Source: an uncultured Bacilli bacterium (GTDB taxonomy: Bacteria > Bacillota_I > Bacilli_A > RF39 > UBA660). Taken from it: DNA of 34,059 bases. The position numbers and the translations under genes are program-made. The stretch is taken from positions 1 through 34,059 of the forward strand of contig CAJTUR010000016.1 of NCBI GenBank assembly GCA_910579535.1, in the 5' to 3' direction. Below the pieces are notes generated by a model that worked only from the letters and a program-made list of their open reading frames with translations, had not been told where the DNA came from and ran no database searches. Positions 1 to 7,585 of this stretch are shown here, piece by piece. Positions within the stretch are counted from its first letter, which is position 1; each line of letters begins with the position of its first letter.

Positions 1-2
1 TT

Positions 3-254
3 ATTGAGTCAGGCACAATGTCTTCAAAAGGCAAGATGGTGAAGCGTGGGTCTGGATATTTAAGATATTCATTAATGAATGTAGCTCTTACTGTTATTAA
101 ATTTAATAACACTTTTTATGATTATTACTATAAGAAAATTTCCGAAGGTAAATGTCATAGAGTCGCTTTATCACATGTTTGTAAAAAACTTATTAGAGTC
201 ATTTTCATTCTTGAAACTAAAAATATCCAATTTGATCCGTCTTTGTTGAAATAA
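3..254 (+). CDS. IS110-family transposase, C-terminal fragment (5' end outside window)
   Basis: The reading frame is open from the left edge and ends with TAA at 252-254, so only the last 83 residues are visible. The run SSKGKMVKRGSGYLRYSLMN is typical of the C-terminal Transposase_20 domain of IS110-family DEDD transposases, which contains the second catalytic (serine) region. The basic KRG..YLR core and the following helix with a GK...A...V..KL pattern both fit. IS110 elements lack terminal inverted repeats, so the element's right end cannot be placed from this sequence. The ATG at 18 is internal to the family alignment and not a true start. Whether the transposase is intact depends on the sequence to the left. 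Confidence 0.8.
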   Translation: MESGTMSSKGKMVKRGSGYLRYSLMNVALTVIKFNNTFYDYYYKKISEGKCHRVALSHVCKKLIRVIFILETKNIQFDPSLLK

Positions 255-444
255 TTGATTGTTCAATTTTTCATAATTTCACTTTTGTGAAATCTTTTTG
301 GCGTGGGTTTCTTTTCCAATTTTAAATTTTTTAGAAAAACTATTGACTTTTAATAGTTAGCCTTTCTTAAGACTTTTCTCTATAACCAAATAAAGTTTTA
401 CCTTATTTGTAATTCAATTATATATCACTTACCATTTTTTGACA
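255..444. other. AT-rich non-coding stretch, probable right end of the IS110 element
   Basis: Between the transposase stop and the rpmF terminator I see no gene, tRNA or clear hairpin. By analogy with IS110 elements, part of this stretch may be the element's non-coding right end, but no boundary or target duplication is visible. Confidence 0.3.
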
Positions 445-473
445 ATAAAAAAGAATAACTTACATGTTACTCT
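445..473 (-). terminator. Rho-independent terminator of rpmF
   Basis: On the minus strand an 8-bp stem (AGAGTAAC with GTTATTCT, one G-T pair) closes a 6-base loop and is followed by a run of T. The stem overlaps the rpmF stop codon, so transcription ends directly after the gene. Confidence 0.65.
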
Positions 474-676
474 TCTACTGTTGTTTTAATGACTTCTTTG
501 TTTTTATAATTGCCACACTTTAAACAAGCACGATGCGGTCTAATAGCAGCACCACATTTTGAACATTTTTCGATTACTCCGACTTCTTTTTTTAAATGAG
601 TACGACGCATTCTTTTTTTAGTTTTACTTGTTCTTCTAAATGGAACGGCAAATCTTTGAATATCCAATTGCAACAT
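467..676 (-). CDS. rpmF: 50S ribosomal protein L32 with an L27-like N-terminal leader
   Basis: L32 of the large ribosomal subunit. Residues 10-29 (AVPFRRTSKTKKRMRRTHLK) match the conserved start of L32, and C38, C41, C51 and C54 form the zinc ribbon. Ordinary L32 begins MAVPFRRTSK. Here nine extra residues, MLQLDIQRF, precede that Ala. They resemble the LKLNLQFF|A leader of Bacillota L27, which the cysteine protease Prp cleaves after Phe9. Start chosen at 676 because GAGG lies six bases upstream. An alternative ATG at 688, which overlaps the upstream stop as ATGA and has its own AAGG, would add MRFC. The gene lies directly downstream of the DUF177 gene, the usual yceD-rpmF order. Identity is certain; cleavage is inference. 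Confidence 0.95.
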   Translation of the reverse strand: MLQLDIQRFAVPFRRTSKTKKRMRRTHLKKEVGVIEKCSKCGAAIRPHRACLKCGNYKNKEVIKTTVEE

Positions 677-684
677 ACAAAACC

Positions 685-1170
685 TCATTCCTTTCCTTCA
701 TCCAGTAGCTCTTTTAATTTAGCTAATCTTGGGTCAATTTCTTCTTTGTTTTCATTTACTAGTTCCCAACCATTTCCTTTTAATAATAAGTCTTCACTTT
801 TATGATTTGTGATACTTATGGGAATCTCTAGTACAATATTTTCCCATAAAATTTCACTAATATCAAGAGAATTTTTACTTTTTTCATAAAAAGAACCACA
901 ATATTCTTCAATATTTTCAATTTTTTCATCAATTTGAGATGTAAAAGGGTAATCAATGGGCTCTAATGTTAGAGCATCAGGTAAAATAAAAATACCTTGT
1001 GCTTCTAAATTCAAATTTAAATTTCCTTCATAATCGTAACGAATGCTTCCCTTTATATGCAAATTTTTTATTTCTTCAATTTCTGTTTTTTCATAAAGTT
1101 CTTTATTTAATACTATATTTTCATCCACATTTAGCCCTATTTCAGGAATTTTACTTAAATTTATATTCAT
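685..1170 (-). CDS. yceD: YceD/YlbN family protein (DUF177)
   Basis: A 161-residue acidic protein of the DUF177 family, which is almost always encoded just upstream of rpmF, as here. In E. coli and plants the family is linked to 23S rRNA accumulation. Visible family features are the central block KGSIRYDYEGNLNLNLEAQG, followed by a segment that in many relatives carries metal-binding cysteines but here has a single Cys, and an acidic C-terminus ending LAKLKELLDEGKE. The start at 1170 has AGGTGA four bases upstream. The stop TGA at 685-687 overlaps the upstream candidate ATG of rpmF, which suggests translational coupling. It is transcribed divergently from tmcAL. Confidence 0.85.
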   Translation of the reverse strand: MNINLSKIPEIGLNVDENIVLNKELYEKTEIEEIKNLHIKGSIRYDYEGNLNLNLEAQGIFILPDALTLEPIDYPFTSQIDEKIENIEEYCGSFYEKSKNSLDISEILWENIVLEIPISITNHKSEDLLLKGNGWELVNENKEEIDPRLAKLKELLDEGKE

Positions 1171-1188
1171 AATTTCACCTAAGTATAT

Positions 1189-1194
1189 TATAAT
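1189..1194 (+). promoter_or_regulatory. Possible -10 element for tmcAL in the divergent intergenic region
   Basis: A TATAAT hexamer lies 32 bases before the tmcAL start, in the 56-bp gap between the divergent DUF177 and tmcAL genes. The -35 region would fall inside the DUF177 start and is poor. The surrounding run of alternating A and T is near-palindromic and could serve both directions. Confidence 0.3.
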
Positions 1195-1226
1195 ATAAAA
1201 AATTGAATTTGGGGAGGAAAAATTTT

Positions 1227-2336
1227 ATGGACGTTATTGGTCTAATTGGTGAATATAATCCCTTTCATAATGGGCATTTATACCATATAAATGAAATAAA
1301 AAAACGTTATCCTGATTCGTTACTTATCTTAGTTTTAAATGGCTACTTTTTACAACGTGGTGAAGTGAGTGTCTTGACTAAAGAAGATAAAACCCGTTTA
1401 AGCCTCTTGCATGGTATTGACTTGGTTGTTTCTTTGCCTGTTGTTTATGGCACACAAGCAGCGGATATTTTTAGTGATAAAGCCCTTTTTCTTTTAAATC
1501 AATTTCATGTTGAAAAAGTTATTTTTGGAAGTGAATGTCATGATATAAAGAAAATCACTCGCATTGCTTCTGTTCAATTAGAGGATAATTTTAATGACAA
1601 GGTTCAAAATCATTTAAAGACAGGCGTTAATTACCCTACGGCGTTAGCTAAGAGTATTAATGAAGACATTCAATATACTCCAAATGACTTATTAGGGATT
1701 AGTTATGCTAAAGCGATCATAAAAAATAATTTTCCTATTTCTTTAGAGACGATAAAAAGAACGAATGATTATCATGATTTACATAGCAATGAAAAAATAA
1801 TTAGTGCTAGCAATATAAGAAATAAATTAAAATTAAAACAAGATATTAAAAATTATCTTCCTTTGTCTTGTGTTCCTTTTATAAAAAAAGTAGATCAAAA
1901 TATTCTTTTTCTTTTAATCAAGTCTAAAATCTTAACCTCTCACCATTTAAATACTTATTTAGATGTTGATGAAGGTATAGAAAAAAGACTCAAAAAAATG
2001 ATTAAACAATGTAACAATTTAGAAAATTTTATAAGTCGTGTTAAAACAAAACGTTACACTTATAACAAAATAAAAAGAATGCTCATTCATATCTTACTTG
2101 GCATAACTAAAGACATCGCTTTCCAAATTTCTTTTGATTCTATACAAATTTTAGGTTTTAATGAACATGGCTTAGCTTATTTAAATCAAATAAAAAAGAA
2201 AATAGAACTCCCTCTAAAAGTAAATAAGCATTCACAGCTTTATGAATTTGAAGAAAAAGCCGCTCTTTTGTATGATTTAATTACTAATGAAAAAACGTAT
2301 GACTTTGAACTAAAAAATCAACCAATAATTTTTTGA
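1227..2336 (+). CDS. tmcAL: tRNA(Met) cytidine acetate ligase TmcAL (YlbM)
   Basis: Cytosolic ATP-dependent enzyme that joins acetate to N4 of cytidine 34, the wobble base of elongator tRNA-Met. About 369 residues, the usual size. The N-terminus GLIGEYNPFHNGHLYHI contains the HxGH nucleotidyltransferase motif (H14 and H17). The blocks LNGYFLQRGE, SLPVVYGTQAADIF and SASNIRNKL are characteristic of the family (formerly DUF795). The start at 1227 is supported by GGGGAGG nine bases upstream; a TTG at 1203 lies before this site and is rejected. In B. subtilis ylbM sits next to ylbN and rpmF. Here the same three genes remain neighbours, but tmcAL is divergent. Confidence 0.93.
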   Translation: MDVIGLIGEYNPFHNGHLYHINEIKKRYPDSLLILVLNGYFLQRGEVSVLTKEDKTRLSLLHGIDLVVSLPVVYGTQAADIFSDKALFLLNQFHVEKVIFGSECHDIKKITRIASVQLEDNFNDKVQNHLKTGVNYPTALAKSINEDIQYTPNDLLGISYAKAIIKNNFPISLETIKRTNDYHDLHSNEKIISASNIRNKLKLKQDIKNYLPLSCVPFIKKVDQNILFLLIKSKILTSHHLNTYLDVDEGIEKRLKKMIKQCNNLENFISRVKTKRYTYNKIKRMLIHILLGITKDIAFQISFDSIQILGFNEHGLAYLNQIKKKIELPLKVNKHSQLYEFEEKAALLYDLITNEKTYDFELKNQPIIF

Positions 2337-2384
2337 CAAAGTTTAATCGTTTCATTATAATAGGTTATTGGAAAGAAGAGATGT

Positions 2385-2897
2385 ATGAAAAATTTAGTAG
2401 ATGATTATGTGGTTTTTGATGTTGAGACGACTGGTTTAGAGGCAACGATAGATCACATTATTGAGATTGGAGCACTAAAATATGTTAATAATGAACTTGT
2501 TGAAGAATTTAATGTTTTAATTTATCCAGAAATGCCCATTCCTGAGATTATTACCACTATTACAGGTATAACAGATGAAATGGTTAAAAATGAAAAAACA
2601 ATTCAAGAGGTTTTACCTGATTTTTTAAATTTTATCAAAGATTATCCATTAGTTGGACATAATGTTGCTTTTGATTTAGGGTTTATTAATGAGAGCTTAA
2701 AAAAATCAGGTTTAGAGCCTTTAAAAAATGAGTCTTTTGATACTGTAGAATTGGCTAGAAAATACATTCCAAAAGCTTTTAATTATAAATTAGAAACTTT
2801 AAAAAAGTATTTTCATTTGGATTTTGGTTCTCATCGTAGTATTGAAGACGTTAAAACAACTAACTACATTTATCAAGAATGTAAAAAAAGAGCTTAA
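2385..2897 (+). CDS. DnaQ-like 3'-5' exonuclease (DEDDh family)
   Basis: A 170-residue single-domain exonuclease related to the epsilon subunit of DNA polymerase III and to the exonuclease domain of PolC. All DEDDh motifs are present: ExoI VFDVETTGLE, ExoII GHNVAFDLGF and ExoIII HRSIEDVKTT, with the catalytic His and Asp. Two metal ions would be bound by these acidic residues to hydrolyse 3' ends. No polymerase or helicase domain is attached, so it may act as a free proofreader or in RNA/DNA trimming; the sequence does not say which. A GAAGAG Shine-Dalgarno precedes the ATG, and a hairpin terminator overlaps the stop. Confidence 0.88.
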   Translation: MKNLVDDYVVFDVETTGLEATIDHIIEIGALKYVNNELVEEFNVLIYPEMPIPEIITTITGITDEMVKNEKTIQEVLPDFLNFIKDYPLVGHNVAFDLGFINESLKKSGLEPLKNESFDTVELARKYIPKAFNYKLETLKKYFHLDFGSHRSIEDVKTTNYIYQECKKRA

Positions 2898-2928
2898 AAA
2901 AGTGTAATTTACAAATTTACACTTTTTT
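2896..2928 (+). terminator. Rho-independent terminator after the DnaQ-like gene
   Basis: The arm AAAAAAGTGTAA (2896-2907) pairs with TTACACTTTTTT (2917-2928) around a 9-base loop. The flanking A and T runs could make it work in both directions, although mutM on the other strand ends 180 bases away. Confidence 0.7.
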
Positions 2929-3107
2929 ACTTTAATTTTTATCTTTTTATATTTTATAATATTTTGTGCTTTGATGTTTACAATTAAAACACAACTTAAA
3001 ATCATACTTCAATATTTCTGGCATTTACGGTTTGAAAATCGATAAATCCATCCTAAAAATAGTATAATTCTCCATTCACTTCGTTTATCAATAGCTAACT
3101 ATAAAAT

Positions 3108-3929
3108 TCATTTTTTCTGACAATTGGGACAATAATAAGTACTTCTCCCATTTATTTTTTCATTTTTTATTTTTGTTTTACATCTTGTACAAGGCTCGTT
3201 TTCTTTTTTATGAACATTTAAATTATTTTGAAATCTCCCTGTAACCCCTAAACTAGAGGTATAGCTTTTAATGGTTGTACCACCTAAAGAAATCGCTGTT
3301 TCAATAATTGTTTTAGATTTATCGACTATATTTTGAGCTTCTTCTTTTGTAATTTTACAAGCACTTTTAAATGGATTGATTTTTGATGCAAACAACACTT
3401 CATTGGCATAAATGTTTCCAAGCCCACTGATTATGGTTTGGTCAAGTAATACGCTTTTTATGGGAAGTTTTTTATTTTTGAATTTTTCTAATAAATACTC
3501 GCTTGTTAATTCTTTTTCTCCAGGTTCAAAGCCTTGTTTTTGGATGGCCTCTGTTTTTTCTAACTCCTCTTTTTTAATTAAGTTCATTCGTCCAAATTTC
3601 CGAGTATCATGGTATCTGAGTTCACTTTCATCTTCAAAGGTAAAAATAATATGTTCATGTTTTACAATTTCGTCCTTTTTATTTTTAATAAAAAATTTTC
3701 CTTCCATTCTTAAGTGACTTAATAAATAATAGTCGTGTAATTCAAATATTAACCACTTACCTCTTCGTTTAATATCAATAAATTCGTTGTTTATTAAATT
3801 TTGTTTAAAATGTTCACGATCCCCTTCAATCATTTTTCCATATAAAATTTGAACATTCGTCATTTTTTTATTTAAAATCTGTTTTTTTAATGTGTTTCTT
3901 ACGGTTTCTACTTCAGCAATTTCTGGCAT
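3108..3929 (-). CDS. mutM: Formamidopyrimidine-DNA glycosylase MutM (Fpg)
   Basis: Base-excision repair glycosylase/AP lyase that removes 8-oxoguanine and formamidopyrimidines. 273 residues, full length. The N-terminus MPEIAEVETVR gives the catalytic Pro2 (nucleophile after Met removal) and Glu3. Lys58 (RRGKWL) contacts DNA. GLGNIYANEVLF forms the helix-two-turn-helix. The C-terminal zinc finger has C247, C250, C267 and C270, with Arg262 in GRSTYYCPNC. The usual MPELPEVETVR start varies slightly (I4, A5), which should not affect catalysis. AGGAGG lies five bases before the ATG. polA is upstream on the same strand, as in B. subtilis polA-mutM, but two additional genes lie between them here. 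Confidence 0.95.
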   Translation of the reverse strand: MPEIAEVETVRNTLKKQILNKKMTNVQILYGKMIEGDREHFKQNLINNEFIDIKRRGKWLIFELHDYYLLSHLRMEGKFFIKNKKDEIVKHEHIIFTFEDESELRYHDTRKFGRMNLIKKEELEKTEAIQKQGFEPGEKELTSEYLLEKFKNKKLPIKSVLLDQTIISGLGNIYANEVLFASKINPFKSACKITKEEAQNIVDKSKTIIETAISLGGTTIKSYTSSLGVTGRFQNNLNVHKKENEPCTRCKTKIKNEKINGRSTYYCPNCQKK

Positions 3930-3999
3930 GTTTCCTCCTACTACTTATATTTTTTCAGTTTCAATTCTAATGGATTGTTTTCTTCATATTCTTTCTGTA

Positions 4000-4485
4000 T
4001 TATGTTAGAACTTTCTTATCTGTCATAAAGATTAGTTCTGTCAAATTCATATCTTCACAATATTGAATTTTTTCCAAATCTTCCACTGGCACTACTCTAA
4101 CTTTTTTCCGACTCCTCACAAATTCATCATTTAAATAAGAATAGGAACTTACCATGATATGTGAATAGTTATTCTCTTCGATGTGCCCAGAATATTTTAT
4201 TATTCTATTATGTCCTTTTGGTTGAGTTTGATTGTAAATCATTACATCAACTTGTTCGTATTTTATGCCGTTAGAATGAAAACGATAGATACTCCACCAT
4301 TTATTATCCTCGATTTTCACAAATACAATTTTTATTTTATCTTCTTGACCTTGTAACACAATTTCACCATCGGTGTCATTTATATCTTCATTTGTTATTT
4401 TAAATTTATGAAACTGTCTTAAATACTCCATTACAGGTTCGATATCTATTAATGATGGATTTAACTTTTTTATTATCGTTTCCAT
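4000..4485 (-). CDS. Hypothetical protein, 161 aa
   Basis: I do not recognise this protein. It is soluble, with no signal peptide or membrane segment. The middle is rich in beta-strand-like stretches with aromatic residues (IEDNKWWSIYRF, GIKYEQVDVMIYNQ, YSHIMVSSYSYL), followed by a basic patch (RSRKKVRVV). The gene is believable: AGGAGG lies six bases before the ATG, base composition matches its neighbours, and it fits a minus-strand run from polA to mutM with short gaps (27 bases from the upstream gene, 70 to mutM). It may be co-transcribed with these repair genes, but nothing in the sequence gives a function. Confidence 0.7.
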   Translation of the reverse strand: METIIKKLNPSLIDIEPVMEYLRQFHKFKITNEDINDTDGEIVLQGQEDKIKIVFVKIEDNKWWSIYRFHSNGIKYEQVDVMIYNQTQPKGHNRIIKYSGHIEENNYSHIMVSSYSYLNDEFVRSRKKVRVVPVEDLEKIQYCEDMNLTELIFMTDKKVLT

Positions 4486-4512
4486 ACGATTCCTCCTTAT
4501 TTGTTTCTTTCT

Positions 4513-4806
4513 TTATTCTTGATTGAACATTTTGGTCAGGTCTTCCATTTGAACAAAATTATTTTTATAAGGTATATGAATAAAAATTGCTTTCGTGTCG
4601 CTTTCTTCCAACCGTTTTAAAACATTATAGTAAACAAAGTTACAATAAGAGGTCCCTGGATTTTCACTTAATCGATAGTCAATTTGGTTTTCTTCTAAAA
4701 CTTTAGTCAGTTTTTCTACGCAAAATGTTGTTTCTATTGTTTTATCCTTTTGTTTACCTATTAATTCTATTGATAATTTTTTAGTTAAGGGTTTTTGGCC
4801 AAACAT
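4513..4806 (-). pseudogene. pcp: Pyroglutamyl-peptidase I-like, C-terminal part (after in-frame TAG)
   Basis: This is the larger part of a pyrrolidone-carboxypeptidase (family C15) reading frame. It is in the same frame as the N-terminal part at 4813-4974, separated by a TAG codon at 4813-4815 and two sense codons (Val, Ile). The nucleophile fits Cys55 in PGTSYCNFVYYNVL, the catalytic His fits His77 in IFIHIPY, and Glu14 in LSIELIG is a candidate third residue. Cys to His spacing is 22, close to the family. About 20 residues between Glu and Cys are missing compared with ordinary Pcp. The ATG at 4806 has AGGT six bases upstream, so restart is possible. A protein starting here would lack the first strands of the alpha/beta fold, so independent function is doubtful. 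Confidence 0.65.
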
Positions 4807-4812
4807 GATGAC

Positions 4813-4974
4813 CTAATCGTACTTTTTTCTATCCAATAGACCGCTCATTTCTTTAATAATTGTTGTATAGTTGTTTGAGAATAAAAATTTATCATAATAA
4901 TCTGAAATTTTATTCAATAAATCTTTTGAACTACTTTTTTTAAAACCTGTTAAGAGAACTTTATTTTGTTTCAT
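4813..4974 (-). pseudogene. pcp: Pyroglutamyl-peptidase I-like, N-terminal part, ends at in-frame TAG
   Basis: The 53 residues begin MKQNKVLLTGF, matching the first strand of pyroglutamyl peptidases (KVLVTGFEPFGG), although the FGG loop is replaced by KKSSSKD. The frame ends at TAG (4813-4815) after DRKKYD, exactly where family members continue into the next core strand; the bases after the TAG encode VIMFGQ, which fits that strand. The start at 4974 overlaps the last codons of polA by 14 bases. An in-frame ATG at 4995 lies deeper inside polA and is less likely. The pair looks like one gene of about 153 codons with a single nonsense codon: a decaying gene, a sequencing error, or a readthrough case. 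Confidence 0.6.
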
Positions 4975-7540
4975 ACCAATTGCTTCCATAATCATTGCTT
5001 ACTTTTAGAGGAACTTTTAAGTTTATCGCGTTCATCATTTTTTCGTTTACAATGGAGGTTACTTGTTCTTTTTCGCTTTCGACTAGGTCTATAATCAGTT
5101 CATCATGAACTTGGATGACAATTTTGCTTTTTAAGTTTTGATTTTCTAATTCTTTATAGATATCAATCATAGCCTTTTTAATGATATCCGCACTGGTTCC
5201 TTGAATTGGAGTGTTTAATGCGATTCTTTCCCCAGCTTGACGCACCATATAATTACCTGAATTTAATTCTTCAATCACTCTTTTTCGATTGAAAAGGGTT
5301 CTAACTGAGCCTTCCACATAAGCTTCTTTTACAATATTATCCATATAGTTTTTGACTCCAGGGTAGAGCTCATAGTATTTTTGAATAAACTTTTTGGCTT
5401 CTTTGGTCTCCATTTCTAAGTTTTCTCCTAAACCAAAACCACTAATTCCGTAGACAATTCCAAAAATAACGGCTTTAGCGGTTGAACGCATGCTTTTACT
5501 GACTTCTACTTCTGATACACCATAGATGTCACTTGCTACTTTGGTGTGAATGTCACCATCATTATTAAAGGTGTCAATGAGTTCTTGGCAATCAGAAATG
5601 TGAGCTAATATTCGAAGTTCAATTTGAGAGTAATCAGCACTAAAAAATAAGCCGTTGCTTGGTAAAAAGGCTTTTCTTATTTTTCTTCCTTCTTCGTCTT
5701 TAACAGGAATGTTTTGAATGTTTGGTTCTACGGAAGAAAGTCGGCCTGTTCTTGTTAAGGTTTGCTTAAAAATTGTATGGACTTTGCCATCTGTATCAAT
5801 AAAGTTTTCTAATCCTTCAACATAAGTTGAATAGATTTTTGTTAAATTACGGTATTCTAAAACTTTAGCAATGACTGGGTGTTCATTTAATAATCTATGC
5901 ATCACTTTTGCATCGGTTTTGTAGCCTTTTTGGGTTTTAACTCCTCCAGGAAGGCCTAATTTTATGAAAAGAATTTCTCCAAGTTGTTTGGTGCTAGCAA
6001 TATTAAATTCTTCTCCTACTAAATTATAAATCTCATGTGTTATGGCATCAATTTTAACTTTCAATTCTTCTTTCATTTCATCTAAAACGCTTTTATCTAA
6101 TTTTACGCCAGTTGTTTCCATCGATGTTAAAACACTAGCAAGAGGCATTTCAATGTTTTCAAATAAGTCTAAGCTCTCTTCTTTTCTAAGATTTGCCATG
6201 TATTTTTCTTTAGTATCCAAAATGTATAGGCTTTTAAGGGCAAGAATTTGAGCCAATTTTTCTTTATCGAGCTCTTTGTCAGAAATTAGTTCTTCATAAA
6301 AAGGGATATCGTAGCCTTCTGGTTTCATTAGATAAGCTAAGTCATCTTTAATGTTATAATTCAGTAAGTAGCTCGCTAACATTAAATCATAGTTCACTTC
6401 TGGTAATTGTAATTTCAGCTTATTTAAAGCCACTTTATTTTTTTTCAAGTCGAAGGTTAAAAGTGTTTTTCCTTCTAATAAGGGAAGAACTTTTTCAATC
6501 AAGGTGGGTTCAATGTAATACGTGTTGTTCTGGTCACTTAAAGAAAGCCCTAAAAGGTTCGCTTGATGGTAATTTGGAGCGTCTAATTCAAGATAAAAAG
6601 CCACTGTATTTTCGAGTTCAATGTCTTCAACGGACTGGACCATCTTCAAGTTTTTTACTTCTTTTGCTTTTTCTTGTTTATTCATTTTTTTTAAGAAAGA
6701 ATAAAATTCCAGTTCTTCAAAAATTAAAGTTAAGTCGGTGCTTTCGGTAGGAATGTATTTTAAGTCGTTTAAATCTTTAATTTCCAATGGGACGTCATTA
6801 TAAATTGTTGCAATTTCTTTACTCATAAAGGCGTTTTCTTTATCGATTTCTAATTTTTCTTTGGCTTTTCCTTTTACTTCATCAATATGTTCATAAAGAT
6901 TTTCAATGGTTTTATAGGTTGCAAGTAAGTTAAGAGCTGTTTTTTCACCAATGCCTTTTACACCAGGAATGTTATCGGATGCGTCTCCTGCTAAAGCTTT
7001 TAAGTCAATGATGTTTATGGGTTCGATTTGAAAGTCCGCAAAGAAAGTAATCGGGTTGTAGCGTATGTGCCCTTTTTGCTTTAAAAGTTTAACATCAATT
7101 TGTTCATTGATTAATTGTAAAAGGTCTCGATCACTTGAAACAATGGTTCCAATAAATTCTGGGTCCTCCACCACTTTTTTAGAAAGCGTCCCAATAATGT
7201 CGTCCGCTTCATAAGGTTCTAATTCAAAGTATTTGATACCCATAGCGCTTAATATTTTTCTGGCATAAGGCATCTGCATAATTAGTTCGTTTGGGGTATC
7301 TTTTCTTCCTTCTTTATAAAAAGCGTATTTTTCTTTTCTAAAGTTCTTTCCTATATCAAAGGCAACGGCCATGTATTCAGGATTTTCTTCTTCAATGATT
7401 TTATAAATCATTGATACAAAACCATAAATGGCATTGGTGGGAAACCCTTTGGAATTTTTCATCATCGAGCCTGAATAAGCGGTAGCGTAGTAACTACGAA
7501 ATAGCAAGTTGTTCCCATCTACTAAAATTATTTTTTTCAT
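4961..7540 (-). CDS. polA: DNA polymerase I
   Basis: Replicative gap filler and repair polymerase, 859 residues. The N-terminal 5' nuclease domain starts KKIILVDGNNLLFRSY and contains the helix-hairpin-helix GDASDNIPGVKGIGEKTA near residue 185. The middle exonuclease-like domain lacks the DxE metal motif (YLELDAPNY at its first strand), so proofreading is probably absent, as in Bacillus. The polymerase domain has motif A DYSQIELRILAH (~635), O-helix RSTAKAVIFGIVYG (~683) and motif C VHDELI (~811). The start at 7540 is chosen for GGAGG seven bases upstream; an earlier ATG at 7582 has no such site. The 3' end overlaps the pyroglutamyl-peptidase-like frame. Confidence 0.96.
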   Translation of the reverse strand: MKKIILVDGNNLLFRSYYATAYSGSMMKNSKGFPTNAIYGFVSMIYKIIEEENPEYMAVAFDIGKNFRKEKYAFYKEGRKDTPNELIMQMPYARKILSAMGIKYFELEPYEADDIIGTLSKKVVEDPEFIGTIVSSDRDLLQLINEQIDVKLLKQKGHIRYNPITFFADFQIEPINIIDLKALAGDASDNIPGVKGIGEKTALNLLATYKTIENLYEHIDEVKGKAKEKLEIDKENAFMSKEIATIYNDVPLEIKDLNDLKYIPTESTDLTLIFEELEFYSFLKKMNKQEKAKEVKNLKMVQSVEDIELENTVAFYLELDAPNYHQANLLGLSLSDQNNTYYIEPTLIEKVLPLLEGKTLLTFDLKKNKVALNKLKLQLPEVNYDLMLASYLLNYNIKDDLAYLMKPEGYDIPFYEELISDKELDKEKLAQILALKSLYILDTKEKYMANLRKEESLDLFENIEMPLASVLTSMETTGVKLDKSVLDEMKEELKVKIDAITHEIYNLVGEEFNIASTKQLGEILFIKLGLPGGVKTQKGYKTDAKVMHRLLNEHPVIAKVLEYRNLTKIYSTYVEGLENFIDTDGKVHTIFKQTLTRTGRLSSVEPNIQNIPVKDEEGRKIRKAFLPSNGLFFSADYSQIELRILAHISDCQELIDTFNNDGDIHTKVASDIYGVSEVEVSKSMRSTAKAVIFGIVYGISGFGLGENLEMETKEAKKFIQKYYELYPGVKNYMDNIVKEAYVEGSVRTLFNRKRVIEELNSGNYMVRQAGERIALNTPIQGTSADIIKKAMIDIYKELENQNLKSKIVIQVHDELIIDLVESEKEQVTSIVNEKMMNAINLKVPLKVSNDYGSNWYETK

Positions 7541-7585
7541 ACTTCCTCCATATAACTTTATATATTCAAGTATAGCATACATTTT

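Noticed and set aside
2799..3005. Minus-strand ORF over the DnaQ-like 3' end and its terminator
   Set aside because: It runs through a clear terminator hairpin and overlaps the conserved HRSIEDV motif region.
3412..3717. ORF antisense to mutM
   Set aside because: mutM is unmistakable and the antisense frame has no start signal.
6042..6750. Open frames antisense to polA
   Set aside because: No ribosome sites, no family, composition is that of the opposite strand of a real gene.
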